Of a stretch of DNA of 64,000 bases, positions 7,710 through 15,442 are shown one piece after another. This stretch comes from Actinomycetota bacterium. GTDB taxonomy: Bacteria; Actinomycetota; Acidimicrobiia; Acidimicrobiales; Iamiaceae. The position numbers and the translations under genes are program-made. The first letter of the stretch is position 1, and every line of letters starts with the position of its first letter. The DNA lies in the NCBI GenBank assembly GCA_016185275.1, contig JACPNX010000002.1:1-64000 (forward strand), written 5' to 3'. The notes beneath the pieces were generated by a model. That model worked only from the letters and a program-made list of their open reading frames with translations, had not been told where the DNA came from and ran no database searches.

Positions 7710-7983
7710 CGCGCGCAGCTACACCGTTGCGGTCGAAGTAGGCCACCGCCGTCGGCCGCCCCGCCAGGTCGAACGTCGTGCGCGTGGAACGCCCCAGGGG
7801 GTCGGTGACCCGCACGGTGCGACCGCCGACATCGCGGGTGTAGGTCGTCACCTTCGACAGAGCGTCGGTGGCCTTGGTCTGCTCGTTGGCCGGCGAGAAC
7901 TCGGCGGTCCTCAGGTTGCCCCAAGGGTCGCGCGTGTAGGTCTGGTTGCCCGAGTCGTCGTAGTCGTAGGTCGTCGTGTACCG
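7710..7983 (-). pseudogene. RHS/YD-repeat protein fragment
   Basis: On the minus strand the frame reads YTTTYDYDDSGNQTYTRDP, then TDALSKVTTYTRDVGGRTVR and TDPLGRSTRTTFDLAGRPTA, then VAYFDRNG. These are consecutive YD-repeat units (about 20 residues each) typical of RHS/wall-associated polymorphic toxin proteins. Intact proteins exceed 1000 residues; here about 90 survive with no start, shell or toxin domain. It is an orphan fragment in a mobile region, flanked by direct repeats. Confidence 0.8.
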
Positions 7984-8042
7984 CGACGGTGGGCAAGGCC
8001 GATGCACGGCCAGAGAATGCCTCGTTCTCGAGCGGGCCAGTG

Positions 8043-8099
8043 TGATGCTGGCGGGCCGGTCCGGCGATGGGCGCGCCTACGGCCCGCCGCGCGCGCAAC
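8043..8099. repeat. Imperfect direct repeat, right copy
   Basis: 57-nt copy beginning TGATGCTGGCGGGCCGGTCC and ending GCGCGCAAC, matching 7649-7707 at most positions. It is in the same orientation about 335 bp downstream. The pair brackets the RHS fragment. Confidence 0.75.
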
Positions 8100-8201
8100 T
8101 ACGGGACGTTGGATGGATCCCAGGGCACCTACCGGACGGCCGAGGCGACGAAAGCCCACGTCAGCGCAGTGGACAGCACTCAGTGGACGAACTCCGACGG
8201 C

Positions 8202-8245
8202 CCTTTAATCCGCAGGTTCTGGGTTCGAGTCCCGGGCGGCCCACC
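8202..8245 (+). other. 3' half of a tRNA (Lys-like), probable attachment-site relic
   Basis: The run from CTTTAATCCGCAGG through CTGGG TTCGAGT CCCGG and GCGGCCC ACC has the layout of a tRNA 3' half: anticodon loop end, 3' anticodon stem, variable loop, T arm with a five-pair stem (one G-T pair) and TTCGAGT loop, acceptor 3' strand, discriminator A and CC. The TTTAATCC anticodon region suggests tRNA-Lys(TTT). No 5' half (D arm or GGGCCGC acceptor strand) lies upstream, so this is not a functional tRNA. Integrases commonly duplicate tRNA 3' ends as att sites; here it may pair with the integrase at the left edge. Confidence 0.65.
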
Positions 8246-8251
8246 GGCTGA

Positions 8252-9289
8252 GCCTGTGCACGTCGAGGCCGACAGGGTCGCCGTCGGCGTCGGTGTAGTG
8301 ACCCCAGTAGCGGAACATGGTCGAGGCGAACAGGCTGTGTTTGGTGCCGGGGTGCAACGGTTCGCGGCGCACGATCAGCCGGGTGCCTTCGGGCCAGTCG
8401 GACAGGTCGACGAGGTCGGTGAGCTCGGCCACCGCGGCGCCGGGCCGGGCGTCGCCATCTTGGCGCCGGGCGGGCTGCCAGGCGTCGTCATCCCAGGCGA
8501 TGCGGCTGATGGCGGCATTGGAGCGGGCCACCGCTGCGAAGCCGACGTTGTGCGGTCGCGGCAGTGCCACACGAAGTCGGTGCAGCCCGCCGAGTCGGCC
8601 CGCACCTGCACGCCCCGGCGCACCAGCCCAGGATCATCGCCGGGTCGGTGGCCCACGGCGATCTGCTCGGGCAACCCGGCGATCGCCTGATCGAGCACGG
8701 CGACGTGATCGGCGATGCTGTTGGCGCCGGCGTTGCCGGGCCGCAACCGCACCGCCAGCGTCTCACCGGTGGCATCGGCGAAGCAGTAGATCGGATGGAA
8801 CCCGAACCCGCCCTTGTAGTTCGCGGCGGTGTCTTGCTTGTTCTCCGAGTGGATCTGATGCAGCGACGAGTCGATGTCCAACACGACCGTGTCGGTGCCC
8901 GTCGTCGCCGACGAACGACGCCACACCTGGGCACGCACCTCGGTCATCGCCGCCCACAGCCCGTCGAGAGTCGCCGCGTCAATGCGGCGGAACGTGCGGT
9001 ACAGCGTCGAGTCCGACGGCACCCACCCGAACAGATCCTCCTGGGCCCGCAGGTGCTCAATGTCAGCGCACGCCTCGCCGCCGCCGGCCAACATCAGCAT
9101 CGCCTGAGTGAGCACCTTGCCCCGGTCATGCAACGGCAACCGCTCCCCGGTGACCGCGATCCGCGCCGACAACGAATCACCCAACCCCAACCGGTCACCA
9201 AAGGCGCCAAGCGCATGCAGCCCGACGTGGGCCACGACCTGCTCCCCGCCCCCTTCCACCACCACCGCAACCGTGCTGTTACCGTTCAC
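8252..9289 (-). pseudogene. IS1380-family transposase, frameshifted and 3'-truncated
   Basis: From the GTG at 9289 the protein starts VNGNSTVAVVVEGGGEQVV and contains GERLPLHDRGKVLTQAMLML, VVLDIDSSLHQIHSENKQD and KGGFGFHPIYCFADATGET, all typical of IS1380 transposases. Near 8545-8570 the frame changes: VRADSAGCTDFVWHCRD is followed in another frame by NVGFAAVARSNAAI to STMFRYWGHYTDADGDPVGLDVH. The tail then runs into the tRNA 3' fragment at about 8250, so the C-terminal end of the transposase is lost at that junction. Two lesions make it non-functional. Confidence 0.88.
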
Positions 9290-9291
9290 CT

Positions 9292-9826
9292 CGCGAGTGC
9301 CCTCCCGACTCGAGATCCTGCCGTCTCCACAACGCCAGAATCCCTTGTCAGGCGGGCACTCCCGCGGATGGGCAGCCCTCAACTCACCAAGCCGCGTGAA
9401 CGACCGGAGCTACGCATTCTGCGAAGAACACGTCGATGCCGAACAAGGACCTTTGGCATCGAGCCGCTCACGTCGGGAACCGTGTGCGAACGGTGCGGCG
9501 CTTGCCCCTCCAGAGAGAGCGAACTAGCGCGCCCTCGACTATGCCCGAGAAGAATGACATCACGCTCCAATTCCGCAATGGAAGCAACATCAGCAGAAGC
9601 GCAAATACAATAGGCAAGGCGACGGCCAAGACCCATGTAAGCAACCGAGGCGGGCGCAAAATCATTCAGGCAGTGACCACAAGAAGTACCGCCAATCCCG
9701 CGGACGCAGCGGCTGGTTTCGGAGATGGATGTATCGTGCGGTAACGCCCACCCAAGTTGCAGCAGAGGGCCTCTGGATCAAGCAGCACATCGCGACCTGC
9801 CAGCCAACGCCCAGCTCAAGCGCCGG
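9292..9826. other. Gene-poor stretch after the IS1380 remnant
   Basis: No convincing gene. The sub-stretch 9540-9680 is clearly less G+C-rich than the rest of the window (for example AATACAATAGGCAAGG), suggesting foreign DNA. The minus strand of 9468-9665 has an open frame for a 65-residue peptide with two hydrophobic stretches (LLTWVLAVALPIVFALLLML and SVMSFFSGIVEGALV); it could be a small membrane protein but has no recognised relatives. An 8-bp inverted repeat GAGTGCCC/GGGCACTC (9295-9302 and 9354-9361) lies just upstream of the transposase start. Confidence 0.35.
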
Positions 9827-10525
9827 CTACGAACTCGACGGCCAACGCCGCTGAGGCGTCCAGGCGAGCACCTGCTGGGCGAGAGACGTGTCGAACTCAC
9901 CTGGCCCACAGAGAATCATGCGGCAATGACCATCGAGGTCGACGTCGAGCGCGCGAACGGCGGCGTCGACGACGTCATCGACGTGGACGAACGCTCCCAA
10001 CTCTGCCTCGTGCTGACGGATGCGACCGAGGCCTTCGTCGGCCAGGATCATCACCGGACGAAGCACGAGCGTGGGTATGCCGGTCCGCGCCGTCCAAGCT
10101 GCACACATCTCCTCCGTCAAACGCTTCGACATTCCGTAGGGGCGGGCGGCTCGCACAGGGTGGTCGTCGTCGACTGGCAGGTATGCCGGCTTGCCCTCGC
10201 CCTCAGCGCAGCCGAAGACCTGAGCCGACGAGAAATACACGACCCTCGGGACTCTGTGGCGTTCTGCGGCGAGGAGGACATGCCACGTGCCTAGAACGTT
10301 CGTCGCGACGATGTCGGCTGGCGAGCCGGCGGAGTCGTGCGCGATCGCGCCGGCGTGAACGATGGCATCGCAGCCTTCCGCAGCGTCGAGCACGGCATCT
10401 TCGTCACGCAGGTCGTCACCTGCCTTGAGATCGAACCCGCGGGCGACCCATCCCTGCGCCTCCATGCGACGGACCAGCGACCCACCTACTTGGCCACTCG
10501 AACCGGTAACGAGGGCAGTTCGCAC
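9827..10525 (-). CDS. NAD-dependent epimerase/dehydratase
   Basis: 232 residues, an extended SDR. The dinucleotide motif TGSSGQVGG is at the N-terminus, the catalytic Ser lies in VVYFSSAQVFG and the Tyr-Lys pair in RPYGMSKRLTEE. It probably acts on a nucleotide sugar or related substrate. It is shorter than the usual 300 or more residues, ending AWTPQRRWPSSS soon after the substrate region, so it may be a short variant or clipped. The 5' end overlaps the decayed arr-like gene upstream by 40 nt. Confidence 0.85.
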   Translation of the reverse strand: MRTALVTGSSGQVGGSLVRRMEAQGWVARGFDLKAGDDLRDEDAVLDAAEGCDAIVHAGAIAHDSAGSPADIVATNVLGTWHVLLAAERHRVPRVVYFSSAQVFGCAEGEGKPAYLPVDDDHPVRAARPYGMSKRLTEEMCAAWTARTGIPTLVLRPVMILADEGLGRIRQHEAELGAFVHVDDVVDAAVRALDVDLDGHCRMILCGPGEFDTSLAQQVLAWTPQRRWPSSS

Positions 10526-10854
10526 CTGCTCATCTTCTCATCTTCCTCTGCAGGGGCGTCCCCGAACGCCGGCTGAGTGGCGGCGTGGCATGTCGCGATC
10601 CATCGGGTCCAGTCTGCCAAACCGCAGCGGGCCCAGGACCCAGGATTCAGCCTCTTGTCGGTCACGTTGGGGTGGTCTTCGAACTCGCCCATCGGCTCGA
10701 CGACGTAGGTCCGCCTGCCATCCTCACCAGAGGCGAGCTCGGCGCCCCACGTCGCCGCCTCGAAAGTCGCGGTGAAGTCAACGTCCTTGACCGCTCGGCC
10801 TGGTTCGAAGTTCGACTCACAGCCGGCAACCAGCTTCTCGCCCACGGCGAGGTC
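10486..10854 (-). pseudogene. arr: Decayed rifampin ADP-ribosyltransferase (Arr)-like gene
   Basis: The minus-strand frame reads TKADLAVGEKLVAGCESNFE, then TATFEAATWGAELASG, TYVVEPMGEFEDHPNVTDKR, matching the core of Arr enzymes, which inactivate rifamycins by ADP-ribosylation. The family's N-terminal HGT is absent (the frame reads ATTKADL), the conserved Tyr of HVYxT is Asp (DVDFT), and after TDKRL the sequence leaves the family (the PGNPTRSYR...VVGEV tail is missing). No good start precedes TKADL. It is therefore probably a non-functional remnant. Boundaries approximate. Confidence 0.62.
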
Positions 10855-10931
10855 TGCCTTCGTCGTGGCGGTGGCTCGGCGTATCCGAGGAGCCTCCCCG
10901 GAGGCGGGCGGCTGTGTGTATGGTTAGGCGT

Positions 10932-11180
10932 ATGCCACGAATGCAGGTCTACCTCCCCGACGAGCTGTACAAGGCACTGAAGGACCGGGGACTTCCCGCC
11001 TCCGAGCTGCTTCAGGAAGCAGTACAAGCGGAGCTCCGGCGACAGCATCTGAACGACGAAGCAGCGCACTACGTCGAAGAGCTCGTCTCCGACGTCGGGG
11101 AGCCCTCGGCTCGAGAGCGAGCACGGGCTGCCGCCATCGCGCGGCGGATCCGAGACCGAGCCGCGGCTCGCGCAGGCTGA
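10932..11180 (+). CDS. VapB/CopG-like antitoxin
   Basis: 82 residues. The N-terminus MPRMQVYLPDELYKALKDRG has the ribbon-helix-helix pattern of DNA-binding antitoxins, and the C-terminus is a charged helix (ARERARAAAIARRIRDR) of the kind that wraps the toxin. It lies 2 nt before a PIN-domain gene, so it forms a type II toxin-antitoxin pair and should repress its own promoter. An earlier in-frame ATG at 10914 is less likely. Confidence 0.85.
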   Translation: MPRMQVYLPDELYKALKDRGLPASELLQEAVQAELRRQHLNDEAAHYVEELVSDVGEPSARERARAAAIARRIRDRAAARAG

Positions 11181-11182
11181 CG

Positions 11183-11563
11183 TTGCTCATCCTGGACTCG
11201 GGCGGCCTGAGCCGCCTCAGCCAACGGACTCGACGTGCTGCCGCGCTCATCGCAGCCCTGCGCGACGAGAACCTCTGGCCACCGGTCGTCCCAACGGTCG
11301 TCATCGCTGAATCGACCTCCGGCGCCGCGCGCACGGACACCAACGTCAACCGCCTCCTGAAGAGCTGCGACGTCGAGACGATCGTGCCGGAGACGACGGC
11401 CCGCCGCGCCGGGTATCTACGCGCCCGCGCCGGCGCTGGATCAGCCGTCGATGCACTCCTGGTCGCGATGGCCGAGCCCGGAGGCACCGTCCTCACGGGA
11501 GATCGGGCCGACCTCGAGGCACTCGCCGCACACGCCCAAGGCGTCGTGGTCGAGGTGGTGTAG
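11183..11563 (+). CDS. PIN-domain ribonuclease toxin (VapC-like)
   Basis: 126 residues from a TTG start 2 nt after the antitoxin stop. It has the PIN acidic residues: Asp in LILDSGG, Glu in VVIAEST, Asp in SAVDALLVA and Asp in LTGDRADL. This fold cleaves RNA with a divalent metal; VapC proteins usually cut tRNA or rRNA. Length is normal for VapC. The pair looks intact, unlike most neighbours in this region, as expected for an addiction module. Confidence 0.88.
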   Translation: MLILDSGGLSRLSQRTRRAAALIAALRDENLWPPVVPTVVIAESTSGAARTDTNVNRLLKSCDVETIVPETTARRAGYLRARAGAGSAVDALLVAMAEPGGTVLTGDRADLEALAAHAQGVVVEVV

Positions 11564-12376
11564 GAGCCCGCACGGTGCGGTCAGTCGATCGACCGGCGCC
11601 GAAGTCGGAAACAGGTCAGAACTACTCCATCGCCTGCACGCCCAACGAGTTTCAGCGAGGGCCCTTGGTGGCACTTCCCCGGCACGCTTCCCGCTCGTTC
11701 AAGACGGGCCGAACGCCGCCGGCAGGGCGATCGGTGCAGCCATCCGCCCGCTGGACAGGGTTGGGCAGCCGCCTGTCCCGCGCCGCGCACGACAGGCGCG
11801 AGGGGCAGACAGCGCACGGCGTCGGGTTCGCACCTACCTTCAATCGCCGGCCTTCGAGCCCCCGGGTAGCTCACGGATCACGATCGTGCCTTCCTCGTCA
11901 ACCACGACCTCGACTCCAGGGAGAAACCGCCTGAACGTGTCGGCTATATCGGCGGTGGCAGAACAAGGCCGGGAGGTTGCGATGGTGCCGCAGAGGAGTC
12001 CGTCGAGCGGTTCCCATCTTCGTCATCCGCCACGAGTGTGAACCCTACGCCGCGCGCCAACGACCACCGCCTCCGCGACGATCTCTGCCGGCTCGAGGCC
12101 TGTGACCGATGTTTCGCGAGCGTCCCGGAAGGACGCGTCACGCCTCCGAATGCTCTGGCTGGATCACGGTTGATTCGGCCCCACGCCGCTGCGCCCAGAC
12201 CGGTGTGCAACGACCCCTGGCTCGGCCAGTGCGTCATGCCGGCGCCGTCATCGACTGCACGGCGACGAGGAGGGGCATGGTCGCGACCGCCAGCCAGAGC
12301 AGCCCGTAGCCAGTCGCCGCCCCGGCCACGAGCACACGCTTCGGATCGATCGGCGTCGTCCGTCCACTGGCGCCGG
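11564..12376. other. 813-bp stretch without a convincing gene
   Basis: No complete gene is supported. On the minus strand near 11860-11945 a short frame reads ADTFRRFLPGVEVVVDEEGT and IVIRELPGGSKAGD, with natural-looking composition; it may be the end of a lost gene. Near 12234-12370 the minus strand encodes SGRTTPIDPKRVLVAGAATG and YGLLWLAVATMPLLVAV before a stop, one hydrophobic segment without a start. A short palindrome CCGCACGGTGCGG (11568-11580) follows the toxin stop. Confidence 0.4.
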
Positions 12377-13537
12377 CTACGGAACCTGCTGTTCCTCGAC
12401 GAGCACCCGCAGCACCTCCTCCGCCCGCCATCGCAGTTGGCCCCGGGGTCCGCCGCTGATCTCGCTCAGGACGCCGGCCTCGGCGAGCTGGCGAAGCGCG
12501 GTCAGTGCAGCCGGGCGGGTGACGGCCAGGCGGCTCTCGACGAGGCGAGCATTCAGAACCGGATGCTCGAAGGCGAGGTCCACCAGTGCGTTTGCGGTAC
12601 CCCGGGTGATGGACCGGGCGCGCGCTCGGTACTCCTCACGGAGGTCGGTGAGACGCTCCGCGCGGACGACAGCGTCCGCGGCCTGGACGCGCACACCGTC
12701 GAGGAACAGCTGGAGCCAGCGTGCGATGTCGCCACGTTCACGTACGCCCTGAAGCGCCGCGTAGTAGTCGTCGCGGCGGATTTCCAGGTAGGGCGACAGG
12801 TAGAGCAGGGGCTCCTGGAGGCGCTTGCGGATCACGAGGAAGAACACGACGAGGAGCCGCCCAAGACGCCCGTTGCCATCGAGGAACGGATGGATCGTCT
12901 CGAACTGGTAGTGGACCAGCGCGGCTTGGACGAGAGGCGGCAACGTCGGTCGTTCGTGGACGAACCGCTCGAGGTCTGACAGGAGGTCGTCCAGCTCGTC
13001 GGGGGGTGGTGGGACGAACGTGGCGGTCTCGATCGTGGCCCCCGGTGGTCCGATCCAGTTCTGCGTCGACCGGAGCTCGCCGGGTTGGCGGTCGCGTCCT
13101 CTCACACCGGCGAGGATCTCTGCGTGCATCTCGCGGATGAGCCGAGTGCTCAGCGGAAGCTCTGCGAGCCGTTGGAGACCGACCTCCATCGCTCGCACGT
13201 AGTTGACCACCTCCTCGACGTCAGCGGTCGGCGGCTGCTGACTGGCTTCGGCGTCGAAGACGTCGACGAGAGACGCCTGGGTGCCCTCGATTCGGGTTGA
13301 CGCGACGGCCTCGCGTCGAAGGTACGGCCGCACGAGCAGGTGCGGGTGGGGGAGCAACCGACCCGCTCCCGCGAGTCGGCCGAGAGCGGCCTCCGCGTCC
13401 GCGAGGCGCAGAAGGTTCTCCGTCGAGATGTCAAGGGCGCGCGGGATGGTCCGCGGGAAGTAGGCGATGTAACCGTGCCGCCCAAGTGTTCGGCGTGCCC
13501 GACCGAACGGTGTGCTCGCGAAGCGCTCGACTTCCAT
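12377..13537 (-). CDS. Fic-family protein (AMP-transferase type)
   Basis: 386 residues. A Fic_N region contains the inhibitory helix motif ASTRIEGTQAS ((S/T)xxxEG), followed by the Fic core with IHPFLDGNGRLGRLLV (HPFxDGNGRxGR), the catalytic loop that transfers AMP from ATP to protein hydroxyls. The C-terminus is a winged helix (RLAVTRPAALTALRQLAEAG). An N-terminal inhibitory helix means autoinhibition in cis. ATG at 13537 is preferred over a GTG at 13573 because the latter lies inside an inverted repeat (13557-13582) that looks like an operator. Target unknown. Confidence 0.92.
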   Translation of the reverse strand: MEVERFASTPFGRARRTLGRHGYIAYFPRTIPRALDISTENLLRLADAEAALGRLAGAGRLLPHPHLLVRPYLRREAVASTRIEGTQASLVDVFDAEASQQPPTADVEEVVNYVRAMEVGLQRLAELPLSTRLIREMHAEILAGVRGRDRQPGELRSTQNWIGPPGATIETATFVPPPPDELDDLLSDLERFVHERPTLPPLVQAALVHYQFETIHPFLDGNGRLGRLLVVFFLVIRKRLQEPLLYLSPYLEIRRDDYYAALQGVRERGDIARWLQLFLDGVRVQAADAVVRAERLTDLREEYRARARSITRGTANALVDLAFEHPVLNARLVESRLAVTRPAALTALRQLAEAGVLSEISGGPRGQLRWRAEEVLRVLVEEQQVP

Positions 13538-13556
13538 CGGCCAATGATGGGGGACG

Positions 13557-13582
13557 CTAAAGGAAACCGCCACTCCCTTTAG
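13557..13582. promoter_or_regulatory. Inverted repeat upstream of the Fic gene
   Basis: CTAAAGG and CCTTTAG, 7-bp arms separated by 12 nt, centred about 32 bp upstream of the ATG at 13537. A/T-rich arms stand out in this G+C-rich DNA. The Fic protein has its own C-terminal winged helix, so autoregulation through this site is plausible but untested. Confidence 0.5.
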
Positions 13583-13898
13583 AGTGCCGCCGCTTCATGC
13601 AAGGTTGCTTGAGTGTCCGTGCAGCAGTGCCAGCTGGCGGTCGAGGGCCGCCCCGACCATCACAACCCTGGGACCCGCGTGGTTCACCGGGCGAGTCGGC
13701 CGCCCGCCACCTCCGGCGGTCCGTCATGGCGGCCGCCGTGCGCTGGAAGGCGGGTGCGCGAGCCGGCGTCAGCCCTTCCGGAGCGGCCAAGGCGAGGCCG
13801 CCCACCCGGCCGACGCGACGTGCGCCATACCCCGGTCATCGGCCATGCCATAGCCGAGGCGGCCGATCCTGGCCGGGTGGCCGACACGCTGACGAGCG
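13583..13898. other. 316-bp stretch with a duplicated PPOX gene fragment
   Basis: No gene supported. Positions 13843-13875 repeat exactly 33 nt (beginning CCATGCCATAGCCGAGG) of the flavin-binding gene next door (14204-14236). On the minus strand this reads ARIGRLGYGM in both places. The copy suggests a partial duplication or a vanished second paralogue. Confidence 0.6.
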
Positions 13899-14348
13899 TT
13901 ACGACGCGAGCCTGCGTCCTTCGACGACCGTCAACGGCAGCCGGAACACCCGACCGTGGTCGCCGCGCGCCCACGTGGTCGGCACGTCGCTGAGGCCGTC
14001 CACCAGCGCGGCGGGCACCTCCGCGGCCACGCCGATCACGTTGATGCTCCATCCGCAGCAGGCGTCGAGGTTCACCTCGTCCACCTCGACGACCACGAGC
14101 TGGCGCGCTTCGATGGCGGCGAGCGCCCTGCCGGTGCTGAGGCGGAACACGACCGCAGCCGCGTCCGTGGCGATGTTGACTGGCACGACTGCGGGAACGC
14201 CGTCCATGCCATAGCCGAGGCGGCCGATCCTGGCCGTGCGCAGCAGGACGAGGCATCGCTCACGGCTGAGCCTCTCGAGGCCGTTGCGGTCCCAGCTTGC
14301 GTCGGCGTCAGCGAGCTGTGCCGAACGGGAGACGAAGGGACTGCTCAT
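13899..14348 (-). CDS. Pyridoxamine 5'-phosphate oxidase-family flavin-binding protein
   Basis: 149 residues with the split-barrel PPOX fold: LSRERCLVLLRTARIGRLGY starts the barrel, PAVVPVNIATDAAAVVFRL follows, then LVVVEVDEVNLDACCGWSIN. Such short proteins bind FMN or F420 and reduce or sequester unknown substrates; relatives belong to dormancy regulons in mycobacteria. Its ATG overlaps the stop of the carbamate kinase-like gene (ATGA), so the two are co-translated. A stretch of this gene is duplicated downstream at 13843-13875. Confidence 0.85.
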   Translation of the reverse strand: MSSPFVSRSAQLADADASWDRNGLERLSRERCLVLLRTARIGRLGYGMDGVPAVVPVNIATDAAAVVFRLSTGRALAAIEARQLVVVEVDEVNLDACCGWSINVIGVAAEVPAALVDGLSDVPTTWARGDHGRVFRLPLTVVEGRRLAS

Positions 14349-15232
14349 GACGCCACCGCCACCGGATGCCCGTCCGTGCCACCCGGCGAAGCGGCGGCGG
14401 CTGCGGACGCGGCAGGGGCCACACGATCGGCATCGGCGGTGGCGCAGCAATCCGGTCGGCGGCCGTAGAACGTCAGCGGGTGCGACCGACCCAGCACACG
14501 CGTGCCGCTGCGACCCTCGACCACGTCGATCAGGTCGTGGACGGCACCGATGGCCGCCTCGTGACCGGTGGCGTCCACGAAGCGGCATGCCGCGGCCACC
14601 TTGGCGCCCATGGTGTCAGAGTCGAGGACGAGGTCCCGCAGGTGCCCGGAGCCGGCACGGCGGACCGCGCGCGCCTGGCGGGTGCGCCAGTCGACGACGA
14701 CGGCCGGGACATCGGTGGCGAGCAGGAGCAGATCGGCTCCGACGGCCTCGGCGACGAGTGCAGCCACGGCGTCGCCGTCCACCGTTGCGTGGATGCGCCG
14801 GAGCCGGCCGCCGAGGTCGACCGACACAGGTGCAGCGCCGGAGACGACCACGGTCGCACCGGCCGTGACCAGCCGCCGCAAGGTGGCCATCTCCACCAGG
14901 CCCACCGGCCGGTGCCGGCCCTGCGGGCTCACGCTCGGGAGGTCGTCCGACGGGCCGAGGTCGACCACGACCTGCGCGGGCAGCGTGGCGACCGGCTGGT
15001 GGGGCGCAGCCTTCGTGAGCTCCTCGTCGAGCAGATGGCCCAAGCCGCCGTCGGTCCCGGAGCCGGCCACGTTCGGCTCGCCCGCGGCGTCGCCGCCGGC
15101 GTGGACGACCACGAGGCTGTCGATCAGCGGTGCCGTGAGCGAAGCGGCCAGATCGGCCGCGACGCGGCGGCGGGCGTCGACGTCGGCCGTGGAGGGTGCC
15201 CCGGCCTCACCCAGCGATACGACGAGGCGCAT
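14345..15232 (-). CDS. Carbamate kinase-like amino-acid kinase, degenerate N-terminus
   Basis: 295 residues of the amino-acid kinase superfamily. The C-terminal half is close to carbamate kinase: GADLLLLATDVPAVVVDWRT, LDSDTMGAKVAAACRFVDAT and GHEAAIGAVHDLIDV. The N-terminus starts MRLVVSLGEAG where active enzymes have a VVALGGNA phosphate loop, so a key glycine/asparagine motif is altered. It may bind a nucleotide without making ATP from carbamoyl phosphate. A tail of 25 Ala-rich residues follows. ATG at 15232 fits the family start. Coupled to the PPOX gene by a 4-nt overlap. Confidence 0.78.
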   Translation of the reverse strand: MRLVVSLGEAGAPSTADVDARRRVAADLAASLTAPLIDSLVVVHAGGDAAGEPNVAGSGTDGGLGHLLDEELTKAAPHQPVATLPAQVVVDLGPSDDLPSVSPQGRHRPVGLVEMATLRRLVTAGATVVVSGAAPVSVDLGGRLRRIHATVDGDAVAALVAEAVGADLLLLATDVPAVVVDWRTRQARAVRRAGSGHLRDLVLDSDTMGAKVAAACRFVDATGHEAAIGAVHDLIDVVEGRSGTRVLGRSHPLTFYGRRPDCCATADADRVAPAASAAAAASPGGTDGHPVAVAS

Positions 15233-15442
15233 CAGGACCACCTCCCGAGTTGCCGGGCGGTGGTCAGGTGAGCGGGCGGGCGGGCGGGTGCGAGCACACG
15301 CCTGGGAGCCGCCCCTACGGTCGTCAGCAGGAAGTCGATCAGACGGCGCATCGGGATCTCCTCTTGTTCGCTCGATGCCTCGACGGTACGGAGTTCGACT
15401 CCGCCGGTCATCCGCAGGCAACGACGATCGTGCGAGGCGCGA

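Noticed and set aside
8190..8245. Complete tRNA gene
   Set aside because: No D arm, 5' acceptor strand or 5' anticodon stem is found upstream; only the 3' half is present.
9436..9744. Plus-strand 102-residue frame after the IS1380 remnant
   Set aside because: No ribosome-binding site or coherent protein features; the minus strand hydrophobic frame is at least as likely and also weak.
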